From the NCBI RefSeq assembly GCF_031764535.1, contig NZ_CP134499.1:1426001-1490000 (forward strand): 64,000 nt of DNA, read 5' to 3'. Under the pieces are notes generated by a model that ran no database searches, was not told the origin of the DNA, and saw only the letters and a program-made list of their open reading frames with translations. This document shows positions 43,010-51,226 of this stretch, one piece after another. Each line of letters opens with the position of its first letter. The stretch's first letter is position 1. Source of the stretch: Pseudomonas sp. SG20056. GTDB lineage: Bacteria > Pseudomonadota > Gammaproteobacteria > Pseudomonadales > Pseudomonadaceae. The position numbers and the translations under genes are program-made.

Positions 43010-43038
43010 TTGACTTGCCCCGGCGCCTTCCTTAGCGT
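43010..43038 (+). promoter_or_regulatory. Possible sigma-70 promoter of ung
   Basis: TTGACT, a 17-bp spacer and TAGCGT lie 33 bp before the ung start codon. The -35 is good and the -10 weak, so this is only a candidate. Confidence 0.3.
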
Positions 43039-43070
43039 GCCGTCTTCGTTGGATTAAGCAGGATTCAGGC

Positions 43071-43763
43071 ATGAGCGCCGCCGATAACGTCAAACTCGAA
43101 GCCGGCTGGAAGGCCGCGCTGCATGCAGAGTTCGAGAAGCCCTATATGCGTGAGCTGGGGGATTTTCTGCGCAGCGAGAAGGCCGCAGGCAAGCAGATTT
43201 ATCCGCCTGGCTCGCTGATCTTCAATGCGCTGAATTCCACGCCGTTAGTGCAGACCAAAGTGGTGATAATCGGCCAGGACCCTTATCACGGCCCTGGGCA
43301 GGCCCATGGTCTGTGCTTCTCGGTGCAGCCTGGGGTGAAGACGCCGCCGTCGCTGGTGAACATCTATAAAGAGCTCAAGCGCGACCTGAATATCGACATT
43401 CCCGATCACGGCAACCTGCAGCATTGGGCCGAGCAGGGCGTGCTGCTGCTTAACACTTCATTGACGGTGGAGCATGGCATCGCCGGCTCTCACGCCAAGA
43501 TCGGCTGGCAGACCTTTACCGACAAGGTGATCGAGGTGGTCAGCCAGCAGCAGGAGCGTCTGGTGTTTCTGCTCTGGGGCGCCCATGCGCAGAGCAAGGA
43601 AAAACTCATCGATGTCAGCAAGCATCTGGTGCTGAAATCCGTGCACCCTTCGCCGCTGTCGGCGCACCGTGGCTTTATCGGCAATGGCCATTTCAGCCGT
43701 GCCAATAAGTTCCTCCAGCAGCATGAGCTGAGCCCGATCGACTGGCGCTTACCTGCGGCTTAA
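43071..43763 (+). CDS. ung: Uracil-DNA glycosylase
   Basis: Removes uracil from DNA in base-excision repair. The 230-residue protein contains the active-site motif [18 protein letters not shown], with catalytic D70, and the second motif [11 protein letters not shown], with H192 and the leucine that pushes into the helix. Family 1 length. It is monocistronic and convergent with the lipoprotein gene; their stop codons both lie in the small palindrome GCTTAAC-AGCCT-GTTAAGC at 43758-43776. It marks the start of the part that is syntenic with PAO1 PA0750 onwards. Confidence 0.97.
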   Translation: MSAADNVKLEAGWKAALHAEFEKPYMRELGDFLRSEKAAGKQIYPPGSLIFNALNSTPLVQTKVVIIGQDPYHGPGQAHGLCFSVQPGVKTPPSLVNIYKELKRDLNIDIPDHGNLQHWAEQGVLLLNTSLTVEHGIAGSHAKIGWQTFTDKVIEVVSQQQERLVFLLWGAHAQSKEKLIDVSKHLVLKSVHPSPLSAHRGFIGNGHFSRANKFLQQHELSPIDWRLPAA

Positions 43764-43770
43764 CAGCCTG

Positions 43771-44640
43771 TTAAGCGGCGTCGCACTGCTGCTCGGTCAG
43801 GTCGCGGCGCAGGTCGCGCAGGCGGTGACTCAGACGCTCGCGCTGCGCCTTATCGCTGCTGCTCAACAGCTGGCTGAACAGCGTGGCCAACGCCTGGCGT
43901 GAGCGACCATAACTGGCACGGTATTCGTCGCTGTAGAAACGCTCGCGTTGTTGCAACAGCGGGGTTAGCCGCTCGGCGAAGTCTGCGCTATCGCGTTCGG
44001 CGACCACCTTGCGTAGCTCGGCCTGCCACAGCTGCCGATTCTCCAGCCACAGGCGATTCTGCTCACCGAGGCTGTTGGCCCAGGTGGCGATATGCTCAGT
44101 TTGTGCACTGTTCAGGCGGCCGAGCCAAGGCCGTAGACGTTCCTGCATACGCGTCTGGCGTTCGCTGATCTGGATGGCCAGCGGCGGATCGAGAAAGTCC
44201 TGGCGATCTTCCAGGTTGTCTTCATCCATCGCGGCGTAAAGCTCGCGGACCTGCTGTTCGCTCAGGCCCGGCAGCAACTCGATGGCGGTGGGGGTGATCT
44301 CGATGCCGATACGTTTGAGCGCGGCATCGAACTGGGCGAATTGCTCAAGCAGCTGAGCGCTGTCGGGCTGCGGCTGGGCGAGGATGTTTTCGGTGGTTTT
44401 CAGCCAGTCGATATAGCGCGGCAATTCGGCGCTGCAATGCCATTGCAGGTGCGTTTGCAAGCGGGGTTTGAGCCAGGCCTGCTGCTGACTGTCGAGGTTC
44501 AGGTAATCGTTCAGTCGCCAGGGCACCAGCCAATCCAGGTTGCGGTACGCCAGGCCGGCACGGCTGCAGGCGCTAATCAGTAGGCTCAGGCAGAGCAACA
44601 GCAGCAGGATTTTCACGGCGGGCCAACGCAGTACGCTCAT
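43771..44640 (-). CDS. DUF6279-like lipoprotein of unknown function
   Basis: A 289-residue lipoprotein: signal with lipobox LLISAC (C25), then an all-helical, Trp/Arg/Gln-rich periplasmic domain starting RAGLAYRNLDWLVPWRLNDY. LNLDSQQQAWLKPRLQTHLQWH and the repeated ERQTRMQERL wording match the DUF6279 lipoprotein family that I know from Pseudomonas. The function is not known. It lies between ung (convergent) and the AbrB-family gene (same strand, separated by a terminator), so it is probably transcribed alone. Confidence 0.8.
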   Translation of the reverse strand: MSVLRWPAVKILLLLLCLSLLISACSRAGLAYRNLDWLVPWRLNDYLNLDSQQQAWLKPRLQTHLQWHCSAELPRYIDWLKTTENILAQPQPDSAQLLEQFAQFDAALKRIGIEITPTAIELLPGLSEQQVRELYAAMDEDNLEDRQDFLDPPLAIQISERQTRMQERLRPWLGRLNSAQTEHIATWANSLGEQNRLWLENRQLWQAELRKVVAERDSADFAERLTPLLQQRERFYSDEYRASYGRSRQALATLFSQLLSSSDKAQRERLSHRLRDLRRDLTEQQCDAA

Positions 44641-44739
44641 AAAGGATGCCTCGATGGTGAGGGCCTGAGAGTACCGCCGTCGCCTGCGGCTGGGTGGCTA
44701 CAGACATATCTGTTAAACAAAAACTGCTGTGTTGCAGGC

Positions 44740-44765
44740 AAAAAAGAGCCCGCACAAGGCGGGCT
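44740..44765 (-). terminator. Intrinsic terminator after the AbrB-family gene
   Basis: On the minus strand the hairpin AGCCCGC-CTTGT-GCGGGCT is followed by a run of mostly T. It lies 23 bp beyond the stop codon of the AbrB-family gene at 44788. Confidence 0.8.
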
Positions 44766-44787
44766 AAACGTGGTCGTTGTAATCGCA

Positions 44788-45819
44788 TCAGCTGCGTTGC
44801 CAGAGCCTGAATAATGGCTCGGCGAGAAACATCACCAGAAACAGCCGCAGCACCTGCAAGGCCGTGACCAGCGCCACCGAGAGGTGCAATGCTTCAGCCG
44901 TCAGGCACAGTTCGGTGATGCCGCCGGGCATCATGCCGAGCATCAGTGCATTCTGGTTTTCCCCGGCCAACCAGCCCAGGCCTTGGCCCAGCGCGGCGGC
45001 GGCGAGCATGGCGAGCAGGCAGAACAGCAGAATGCGCACGAGAAACCCCGGTGCGCTGCGAAAGAAATTGCGGTCGAAGTGACAACCCAGGGCGCAGCCG
45101 ATCAGCCATTGGCCGGTCTGGCCGAGGCCATCGGGCAAGCCCAGGTGCAGCTCGAAGCTGACACTGGCTACGGCGCAGACAGTCAGCGGGCCTAGCATCC
45201 ACGGGTTGGGTTGGCCCAAACGTCCCCATAGCCAAGCCAGCAGCGCGCCAGCTGGTAGCAGTAGCGCCAACCAGGGCCAACTGACCGCTGCAGGTGCTGG
45301 CGGTGCGATGGGCGGCAGGCTCCAGGTGAAGATTGCCGGAATCAGCAATACCACCAGCAGTAATCGCAGGCTGTGGGCGGCGGCCACCTTGGCGGTTTCG
45401 GCGTTGTGCCGTTGCGCCAGGTTGACCATCTCGCTGGCACCACCCGGCATGCTGGCGAAGAACGCAGTGGCGCGATCGAGGCCGGCGCGGCGTAGCACGA
45501 CAATACCGATCAGGCTGAGCAGCAGGGTGAGCAGGGCGCCGAGCAGAATCACGCCGAAGTGGCTGAGCAGTTGGCCGAATACTTCACTGGTGAAATGCAG
45601 GCCGATGGCGCTGGACACCAGCCACTGGCCGGTCTTGCGCCCGCCGGGCAGCTCGGTGATCAGCCAGCCGCTACAACGTGCGGCGATCACCGCCAGCAGC
45701 GAGCCGATGATCCACGGCAAAGGCCAGCCGATCAGGCTGGCCAGATAGCCGCCTGACAAGCCGACCAGGGGCGTGGCCCACCAGCTTTGCCAGCCGGTGA
45801 GCATGTGCAACTTAGGCAT
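44788..45819 (-). CDS. AbrB-family (AidB regulator-like) integral membrane protein
   Basis: A 343-residue membrane protein with about ten hydrophobic segments in two similar halves. The repeated motif FASMPGGASEMVNLA (about 125-140) and LGMMPGGITELCLTA (about 295-310) defines the AbrB/AidB-regulator duplication (Pfam PF05145); such proteins are thought to be transporters. The ATG at 45819 overlaps the end of tctA by 8 bp, so the gene is co-transcribed with the tricarboxylate transporter, which hints at a related transport role. A GTG at 45837 is an alternative start. It ends the operon before a terminator. Confidence 0.82.
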   Translation of the reverse strand: MPKLHMLTGWQSWWATPLVGLSGGYLASLIGWPLPWIIGSLLAVIAARCSGWLITELPGGRKTGQWLVSSAIGLHFTSEVFGQLLSHFGVILLGALLTLLLSLIGIVVLRRAGLDRATAFFASMPGGASEMVNLAQRHNAETAKVAAAHSLRLLLVVLLIPAIFTWSLPPIAPPAPAAVSWPWLALLLPAGALLAWLWGRLGQPNPWMLGPLTVCAVASVSFELHLGLPDGLGQTGQWLIGCALGCHFDRNFFRSAPGFLVRILLFCLLAMLAAAALGQGLGWLAGENQNALMLGMMPGGITELCLTAEALHLSVALVTALQVLRLFLVMFLAEPLFRLWQRS

Positions 45820-47320
45820 TGGCCAGTTGCGCCGCACGGCGCGAACGCCACCAGCGCAGACCTGGCAGGGCCAGCATCAGTGCGGTGAGTGCCCACAGGC
45901 ACAGGCTGATCGGACTGCCCCATAGAATGTTCAGGTCGCCGGCGGAGATCGACAGGGCGCGGCGCAGGTTGTCTTCCATCAACTCGCCGAGAACGAAGCC
46001 GAGGATCAGCGCCGACAGCGGGAAGTCCAGCTTGCGCAGGATATAGCCGAACACGCCGAGGCCGATCATCAGGACCAGATCGAAGGTGGTGCTGTGCACC
46101 GCGTACACGCCGACCATGCTGATCACGGTGATCGCCGGCACCAGCACCCAGTTGGGCACGCTGAGCATGCGGGCGAACAGGCCAACCAGTGGAATGTTCA
46201 TCACCAGCAGGATCACGTTGCCGATAAACAGCGAGGCGATCAGGCCCCAGACCACGTCTGGCTGCTGTTCGAACAGCAGCGGGCCGGGGGTGATGTTGTA
46301 CAGCGTCAGTGCGCCGATCATTACTGCCGTGGTGCCGGAGCCCGGTACGCCGAGGGTCAGCATGGGGATCAGCGAGCCGCAGGCCGAGGCGTTGTTGGCC
46401 GCTTCCGGTGCCGCTAGGCCGCGCAGGTCGCCGTCGCCGAACTTACCGTTCGGGCCAGCCATGCGTTTTTCCGTCATATAGGTCATGGCGCTGGCGATGG
46501 TCGCACCGGCACCTGGCAGAACGCCGATGACAAAGCCGGCCACGGCGCTACGCACCATGGTCCAGAAGGTGAAGCAGAACTCTTTAAAGTTGAACAGCAG
46601 GCGGCCGCTGGCCTTCACGGCTTTCTGGCCGTTGTGGGTTTTTTCCAGCATCAGCAGCACTTCACTGACGCTGAAGAAGCCGATCACCACGATAACGAAC
46701 TGGATACCGTCCGACAGGCTGACGCTGCCGAAGGTGAAGCGATACACGCCGGTGGTCGAGTCCACCCCAACGGTGGCCAAAGCCAGGCCGATCAACGCAG
46801 CCATTAGGGTTTTAACCGGTTTGTCGCCGACCATGCCGCCGAGGCAGGCGATGGCGAAAATCATCAGTACAAAGTACTCGGCCGGGCCGAAGGCCACTGC
46901 CCAGTTGGCCAGGATTGGCGCGAACAGCACCACACCGCAGGTGGCGATCATGCTGCCGATAAACGAGCTGACGGCCGACAGCGACAGGGCGATCCCGGCC
47001 TTGCCCTGGCGGGCGAGAGGGTAACCGTCGAGGGTGGTCATCACCGCTGCGGCGTCGCCGGGTACGTTAAGTAGAATCGCCGAGATACGTCCGCCGTACT
47101 CACAGCCCAGGTATACGGCAGCGAGCAGGATCAGTGCAGTTTCCGGCGACAGGCCGAGGGCGAAGGCCAGTGGCAGCAGCAGCGCTACGCCATTGATCGG
47201 GCCAAGGCCCGGCAACAGGCCGACGATGGTGCCGACAAAGGCACCGAACAAGGCGACCAGCAGGTTTTCCGGTCGCGTGGCGACTTCGAAGCCTTGCATC
47301 AAGAAATTCAGGGTTTCCAT
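45812..47320 (-). CDS. tctA: TctA, large permease of the tripartite tricarboxylate transporter
   Basis: Large membrane subunit of a TTT-family symporter that imports citrate-like tricarboxylates. The 502-residue protein has about 11-12 membrane helices and the family signatures GLLPGLGPINGVALLLP (about 34-50) and VIGVLPGAGATIASAMTY (about 265-282), plus LTLGVPGSGTTAVMIGAL near 325. It starts at the ATG at 47320 with GGAG 8 bp upstream. The order opdH-tctC-tctB-tctA on the minus strand equals PA0755-PA0752. Confidence 0.95.
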   Translation of the reverse strand: METLNFLMQGFEVATRPENLLVALFGAFVGTIVGLLPGLGPINGVALLLPLAFALGLSPETALILLAAVYLGCEYGGRISAILLNVPGDAAAVMTTLDGYPLARQGKAGIALSLSAVSSFIGSMIATCGVVLFAPILANWAVAFGPAEYFVLMIFAIACLGGMVGDKPVKTLMAALIGLALATVGVDSTTGVYRFTFGSVSLSDGIQFVIVVIGFFSVSEVLLMLEKTHNGQKAVKASGRLLFNFKEFCFTFWTMVRSAVAGFVIGVLPGAGATIASAMTYMTEKRMAGPNGKFGDGDLRGLAAPEAANNASACGSLIPMLTLGVPGSGTTAVMIGALTLYNITPGPLLFEQQPDVVWGLIASLFIGNVILLVMNIPLVGLFARMLSVPNWVLVPAITVISMVGVYAVHSTTFDLVLMIGLGVFGYILRKLDFPLSALILGFVLGELMEDNLRRALSISAGDLNILWGSPISLCLWALTALMLALPGLRWWRSRRAAQLANA

Positions 47321-47322
47321 TT

Positions 47323-47766
47323 TCAGCTCTCCACAAAGGCTTCGAACAGGCCGAGGGGCAGCGGCACATCCAACAGGTAATCAAACAGGCCATACAGCAG
47401 CACACCCATTAGCACGGCGCTGATGGCGCAGGGCAGCGGGCGACCGGTAAACAGCAGGCCAAGGGCGAAGGTGGCCAGCGTGGTGCTGATGACAAAGCCG
47501 AGCACTTCGAACAGCAGCGCGTAAGCCAGCAGCGCCAGTACACACAGCACCGCACGCACGGCAGCGCGGGTATTCAGCGTCTGCTCCAGCAAGCCGGGCT
47601 TGATCACCAGCCACAGGCTGCCAGCTGACATGAGGCTGAGCAGCAGCAACGGGTAGGCGCGCGGCCCGACCGGGTCATAGGCGAAGGGTGCCTGGAAGCC
47701 CCAGGCGATGACGGCGAGAACGGCGCAAAACAGCAGCCAGCTCGCGGCGAACAGGCGAACGTACAT
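47323..47766 (-). CDS. tctB: TctB, small membrane subunit of the tricarboxylate transporter
   Basis: A 147-residue membrane protein with four hydrophobic helices (about 7-24, 36-54, 70-105 and 115-135) and DPVGPRAYPLLL near 27, a TctB feature. The stop lies 2 bp before the tctA ATG, which suggests translational coupling. It has no known catalytic residue and works with TctA and TctC. Confidence 0.9.
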   Translation of the reverse strand: MYVRLFAASWLLFCAVLAVIAWGFQAPFAYDPVGPRAYPLLLLSLMSAGSLWLVIKPGLLEQTLNTRAAVRAVLCVLALLAYALLFEVLGFVISTTLATFALGLLFTGRPLPCAISAVLMGVLLYGLFDYLLDVPLPLGLFEAFVES

Positions 47767-47800
47767 GGAGGATTACCTCAGAACTTGGGCATCTAAAGCC

Positions 47801-47893
47801 TGCTCCCAGTGGGAGGAGGTTAGGGGAGGGGATTGGGTGGTGCGGTTTATCACTGCCACCCCTCACCCCGACCCTCTCCCGCCTGGGAGAGGG
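47801..47893. repeat. Interspersed GA/CT-rich hairpin repeat, second copy
   Basis: A block with GGGAGAGGG, CCCTCTCCC and similar GGGGAGGGG stretches, related to the element at 19066-19153. It lies between tctC and tctB, inside one operon, where it could affect mRNA processing or the relative amount of binding protein and membrane subunits. Confidence 0.7.
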
Positions 47894-47904
47894 TGGTGCT
47901 GGTG

Positions 47905-48882
47905 TTATTGCATCAGGCCGAACTCGCCAGCCAGCGCCTTGTATTCCTCAACTTGCTTGAAGACCAAGGCTTTCAGCTCGTCACCAGTGACTGACAGCGG
48001 CAGCAGGTCGCGCTGTTCACGCAGGGTGGCAAAGTCTTCACGGGCAAGCAGGCTGTCGAACTGCTGTTTCCACCAGTTGTATTGCTCGTCCGTCACCTCT
48101 GGGCCCATATAGAAGCCGCGGATGACCGGCCAGGTGATGTCGTAGCCCTGTTCCTTGGCAGTGGGGATATCGGCCAGTTTGCCTGGCAGACGTTCTTCGG
48201 AGAGCACGGCGAGGATGCGTACTTTCTTCGCCGCCAGTTGCGGGGTGACTTCGCCCAGACCGCTGGAGGTGACCTGAACATGGCCGCCGAGCATGGCGGT
48301 GAGGGTTTCGCCGCCGCCTTCGAAGGCCACGTAGCGCAGGTTTTTCGGGTCGATGCCGGCCAGACGAGCGATCAGCGCGGTCTGCATCCAGTCCTGGCCG
48401 CCGATGGTGGCGCCAGCGCCGAAGACGATGCTGGTTGGATCTTTTTTCAGTGCCTGCACCAGGTCATCCAGGCTCTGATACGGCGAGTCGGCACGTACGG
48501 TGATGGCGCCGTAATCGGTGCCCACCGCTGCCAGCCAGCGCACCCCGGTTTCGTCGTAACGGCCGAACTTGCCTTGCGCCAGGTTGAGCAGCGAGCCGCT
48601 GGAGAACGCGGTGATGGTGCCTGGGTCATCGGCACGCTGGGCGATTACTGCGTTGTAAGCTACCGCGCCGACACCGCCGGGCATATAGGTGACGCGCATC
48701 GGTGCTTTCAGCAGGCCGGCGTCTTTCAGGCCGCTCTGCGCCAGTTTGCAGGTCAGGTCGAAACCGCCGCCGGGCTTGGCCGGGGCGATGCATTCTGGGC
48801 GCTTGGGTTCGGCGGCCAGCAGCTGGCCGGCAAAGGCCATGCAGGCGGTGGCCAGGGCGATGCGGGTAAAGGCAGTTTTCAT
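47905..48882 (-). CDS. tctC: TctC, periplasmic tricarboxylate-binding protein
   Basis: A 325-residue Bug-family receptor with a signal peptide (1-23, ending LLA) and the two-lobe fold. PECIAPAKPGGGFDLTCKL near 29-47, VVFGAG-type GAGATIGG near 145, YVAFEGGGETLTAMLGGHV near 175 and GFYMGPEVTDEQ near 260 are typical. It delivers citrate-like substrates to TctAB. GAGGAA precedes the ATG. It sits between the porin gene and tctB. Confidence 0.93.
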   Translation of the reverse strand: MKTAFTRIALATACMAFAGQLLAAEPKRPECIAPAKPGGGFDLTCKLAQSGLKDAGLLKAPMRVTYMPGGVGAVAYNAVIAQRADDPGTITAFSSGSLLNLAQGKFGRYDETGVRWLAAVGTDYGAITVRADSPYQSLDDLVQALKKDPTSIVFGAGATIGGQDWMQTALIARLAGIDPKNLRYVAFEGGGETLTAMLGGHVQVTSSGLGEVTPQLAAKKVRILAVLSEERLPGKLADIPTAKEQGYDITWPVIRGFYMGPEVTDEQYNWWKQQFDSLLAREDFATLREQRDLLPLSVTGDELKALVFKQVEEYKALAGEFGLMQ

Positions 48883-48911
48883 GGGGTATTCCTCTGAGCT
48901 CTTATTGTGGA

Positions 48912-50183
48912 TTACCAGATCGGCAGCGTGTAGCCGACGATGACGCGGTTCTCGTCCGCATCGCGGGCGAAGTCGGATTTGAAGCTGGCGTTACGCAGGC
49001 GCACGTAGACATCTTTCAGCGGCCCGCTCTGCACCACGTACTTGACCTCGATGTCGCGTTCCCACTCGCCGCCGGTGTCATCAGTGCCAGCGATTTGCGC
49101 GTCGCTGCCTTTGATGTAGCGGGTCATAAAGCTCAGGCCGGGAACGCCAAGCTTGCCGAAGTCGTAGTCGTAACGGGCCTGCCAGGAGCGCTCGTTGGCG
49201 TTGGCGAAGTCGTTGATCTGCACGAAGTTGACCAGGAACGGGTCGCTGCCATCGATGTAGGCATAACCGGTGTCGCCACTCATGTCCTGAAAGCCCAGGC
49301 CCAGTTTGTGGCCGTTGATGCCGTAGGTGAGCATGGCGTTGAAGGCGCGGTTATCGATCTTGCCGGCATTGGCGGCGCCGCTGTCCTTGCTCAGCATCAT
49401 CCGTACATCAGCGCTGAGGGTGCCGCTGCCCAGCGGTTGGCTGGCGAGCAGGCCGAAGAAATGCTGGCGGTAGATATCGTCGAGATCGGCGAAGTAATAA
49501 CGCCCTGTCAGGCCCTTGGCGAACTCATAATCGAGGCCCATCAGGTCCAGATGATCCGCCGTGATACCTGCGGCGAAGCGGCGGTTCTTGCTATTGAGGA
49601 TCAGCTCCTCGGAGTTGGTCGAGGCGCGGTCGATCACCTTGTCCAGGCGTCCGCCGGTAAAGGTCAGGCCGTCGAGTTCGCCGGAGGTCAGCAGGCCGCC
49701 TTCGAACACCTGCGGCAGCAGGCGGCTGTCGCTGGCCTTGACCACAGGCAGCTCTGGCACGTGCGAGCCGTAGCGCAGCTCGGTATTGGAAACCTTGACC
49801 TTGGCGGTCAGGCCCAGGCGACCGAATTGGTCCGGGGTGCCGCCATCGTCTTGTACGGGGAGCAGGTCGGTGCCGGTGCGGCCGCCGCCGGAATCCAGTT
49901 TGACCCCAACCACACCCAGGGCATCAAGGCCGAACCCGACGGTGCCTTCGGTGTAGCCGGACTGAACGTCGAGCCAGAAACTCTGGCCCCATTCTTCACG
50001 CTTATTCTGCTGGCTGCTGGTGCCTTCGCGGAAATCACGATTGAGGTAGATATTGGTGGTGGTCAGGCTGGCTTTGCTGTCAGCCACAAAATCGGCATGG
50101 GCAGCGGGGGCAAGCAGCGCGGCGGCGATGGCCAGGCTAAGCAGGTGAGCAGGCGCAAGCACCTGATGAGATGCAGTCGGCAT
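48912..50183 (-). CDS. opdH: OprD-family outer membrane porin, OpdH-like (tricarboxylate uptake)
   Basis: A 423-residue outer membrane channel: signal peptide ending AAHA near 31, then an OprD-type barrel with DFVADSKASLTTTNIYLNRDFREG, FGLDALGVVGVKLDSG, YFADLDDIYRQHFFGL and the aromatic C-terminal YTLPIW. The ATG at 50183 is chosen because it gives a proper signal peptide and has GGAGA upstream. It is the first gene before tctCBA and divergent from tctDE, as in PAO1 where OpdH (PA0755) takes up cis-aconitate and related tricarboxylates. The specificity is inferred from this context. Confidence 0.9.
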   Translation of the reverse strand: MPTASHQVLAPAHLLSLAIAAALLAPAAHADFVADSKASLTTTNIYLNRDFREGTSSQQNKREEWGQSFWLDVQSGYTEGTVGFGLDALGVVGVKLDSGGGRTGTDLLPVQDDGGTPDQFGRLGLTAKVKVSNTELRYGSHVPELPVVKASDSRLLPQVFEGGLLTSGELDGLTFTGGRLDKVIDRASTNSEELILNSKNRRFAAGITADHLDLMGLDYEFAKGLTGRYYFADLDDIYRQHFFGLLASQPLGSGTLSADVRMMLSKDSGAANAGKIDNRAFNAMLTYGINGHKLGLGFQDMSGDTGYAYIDGSDPFLVNFVQINDFANANERSWQARYDYDFGKLGVPGLSFMTRYIKGSDAQIAGTDDTGGEWERDIEVKYVVQSGPLKDVYVRLRNASFKSDFARDADENRVIVGYTLPIW

Positions 50184-50554
50184 CCTGTGGTCTCCATTGT
50201 TGTTTTTGTCACGGCTGCGCACCACTGCGTCAGTCGTTCAGGTCGGTGGATCGAGCCACCTGAAACCGATGCTATGGGGTCAAGCTTTCACCAGGCTTTC
50301 AGTTTGAAAAAAACGCCTGGAGCGTTTTTTGACGTCGCTTGCGACGGCCCGCAGGGTGGCCGCCAGGGATGGCAGGCTACAAAGAAACGCCTGGAGCGTT
50401 TTTTGACGTCGCTTGCGACGGCCCGCAGGGTGGTCGCCAGGGATGGCAGGCCACAAAGAAACGCCTGGAGAGTTTTTTCACGTCACTTGCGACGGCCCCC
50501 AGGGTGCCCCGTTACACTGCGCGCACAAGAACAATGTTGTGGAGTGCCATTACC
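50184..50554. promoter_or_regulatory. Divergent opdH-tctD control region containing tandem repeats
   Basis: This 371-bp gap holds the promoters for opdH-tctCBA on one strand and tctDE on the other. Much of it is taken up by the 74-bp tandem repeat at 50311-50507. I see no convincing promoter hexamers, and the reading frame open across it is coincidental to the repeats. Confidence 0.6.
50311..50507. repeat. Tandem 74-bp repeat, two full copies and one partial
   Basis: Copies start at 50311, 50385 and 50459. The first two differ at three positions; the third is shorter and more diverged. Each full copy holds the hairpin AACGC-CTGGA-GCGTT followed by a T-run and the palindrome CGTCGC-TT-GCGACG. 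The T-run after the hairpin makes each copy look like a weak terminator in the tctD direction. Confidence 0.92.
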
Positions 50555-51226
50555 GTGCGAGTCCTACTGGTCGAGGACCATCTGCCCCTGGCTGAAAGCG
50601 TGGCCCAGGCCCTGCGTGGCATCGGGCTTAACGTAGACATGCTGCATGACGGCGTGGCGGCCGATCTGGCCCTGAGCAGCGAGGATTACGCCCTGGCGAT
50701 TCTCGATATCGGCCTGCCGCGCCTGGACGGTTTTCAGGTGCTGGCGCGTTTGCGTGAGCGCGGCAAGACCCTGCCGGTGCTGATGCTCACCGCCCGTGGT
50801 GAGGTTAAGGATCGCGTGCATGGTCTTAATCTCGGTGCCGATGATTACCTGGCCAAGCCCTTTGAAGTGACTGAACTGGAAGCGCGGGTCAAGGCGCTGC
50901 TGCGTCGCACCGTGCTCGGTGGCGAGCGCCAGCAACGCTGCGGCAACCTGCTGTATGACTTGGATACCCGGCGCTTTACCCTTGCCGATGCTCTGCTGAC
51001 CCTGACTTCCCGCGAACAGGCGGTGCTGGAGGCGATGATCGCAAGGCCCGGACGGGTCATGAGCAAGGAGCAGCTGGCCGCCCAGGTGTTTGGTCTGGAT
51101 GAGGAAGCCAGCAGCGACGCCATCGAAATCTATGTGCATCGGCTGCGCAAAAAACTCGAAGGCGGCGGGGTGCGCATTGTCACCTTCCGTGGCCTGGGCT
51201 ACTTGTTGGAGGCTGTGGGTGATTGA
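50555..51226 (+). CDS. tctD: TctD-like response regulator
   Basis: A 223-residue OmpR-family regulator with acidic pocket ED at 7-8, phosphoacceptor D51 (AILDIGLPRLDG), lysine in YLAKPFEVTE near 101 and a winged helix (LTLTSREQAVLEAMIARPG, SDAIEIYVHRLRKKL, FRGLGYLL). The GTG at 50555 gives the usual start VRVLLVEDH and has GGAG upstream. Earlier in-frame starts lie in the tandem repeat and would add low-complexity residues. It is divergent from opdH-tctCBA, which TctDE-type systems control in response to tricarboxylates. Confidence 0.9.
   Translation: MRVLLVEDHLPLAESVAQALRGIGLNVDMLHDGVAADLALSSEDYALAILDIGLPRLDGFQVLARLRERGKTLPVLMLTARGEVKDRVHGLNLGADDYLAKPFEVTELEARVKALLRRTVLGGERQQRCGNLLYDLDTRRFTLADALLTLTSREQAVLEAMIARPGRVMSKEQLAAQVFGLDEEASSDAIEIYVHRLRKKLEGGGVRIVTFRGLGYLLEAVGD

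Noticed and set aside
43758..43776. Small palindrome spanning the stop codons of ung and the lipoprotein gene as a terminator
   Set aside because: The stem is AT-rich and short with no T-run, so it is mentioned only as a curiosity.
50339..50554. N-terminal extension of TctD through the 74-bp repeats
   Set aside because: The repeat-encoded residues are absent from the family; the GTG at 50555 gives the normal start.
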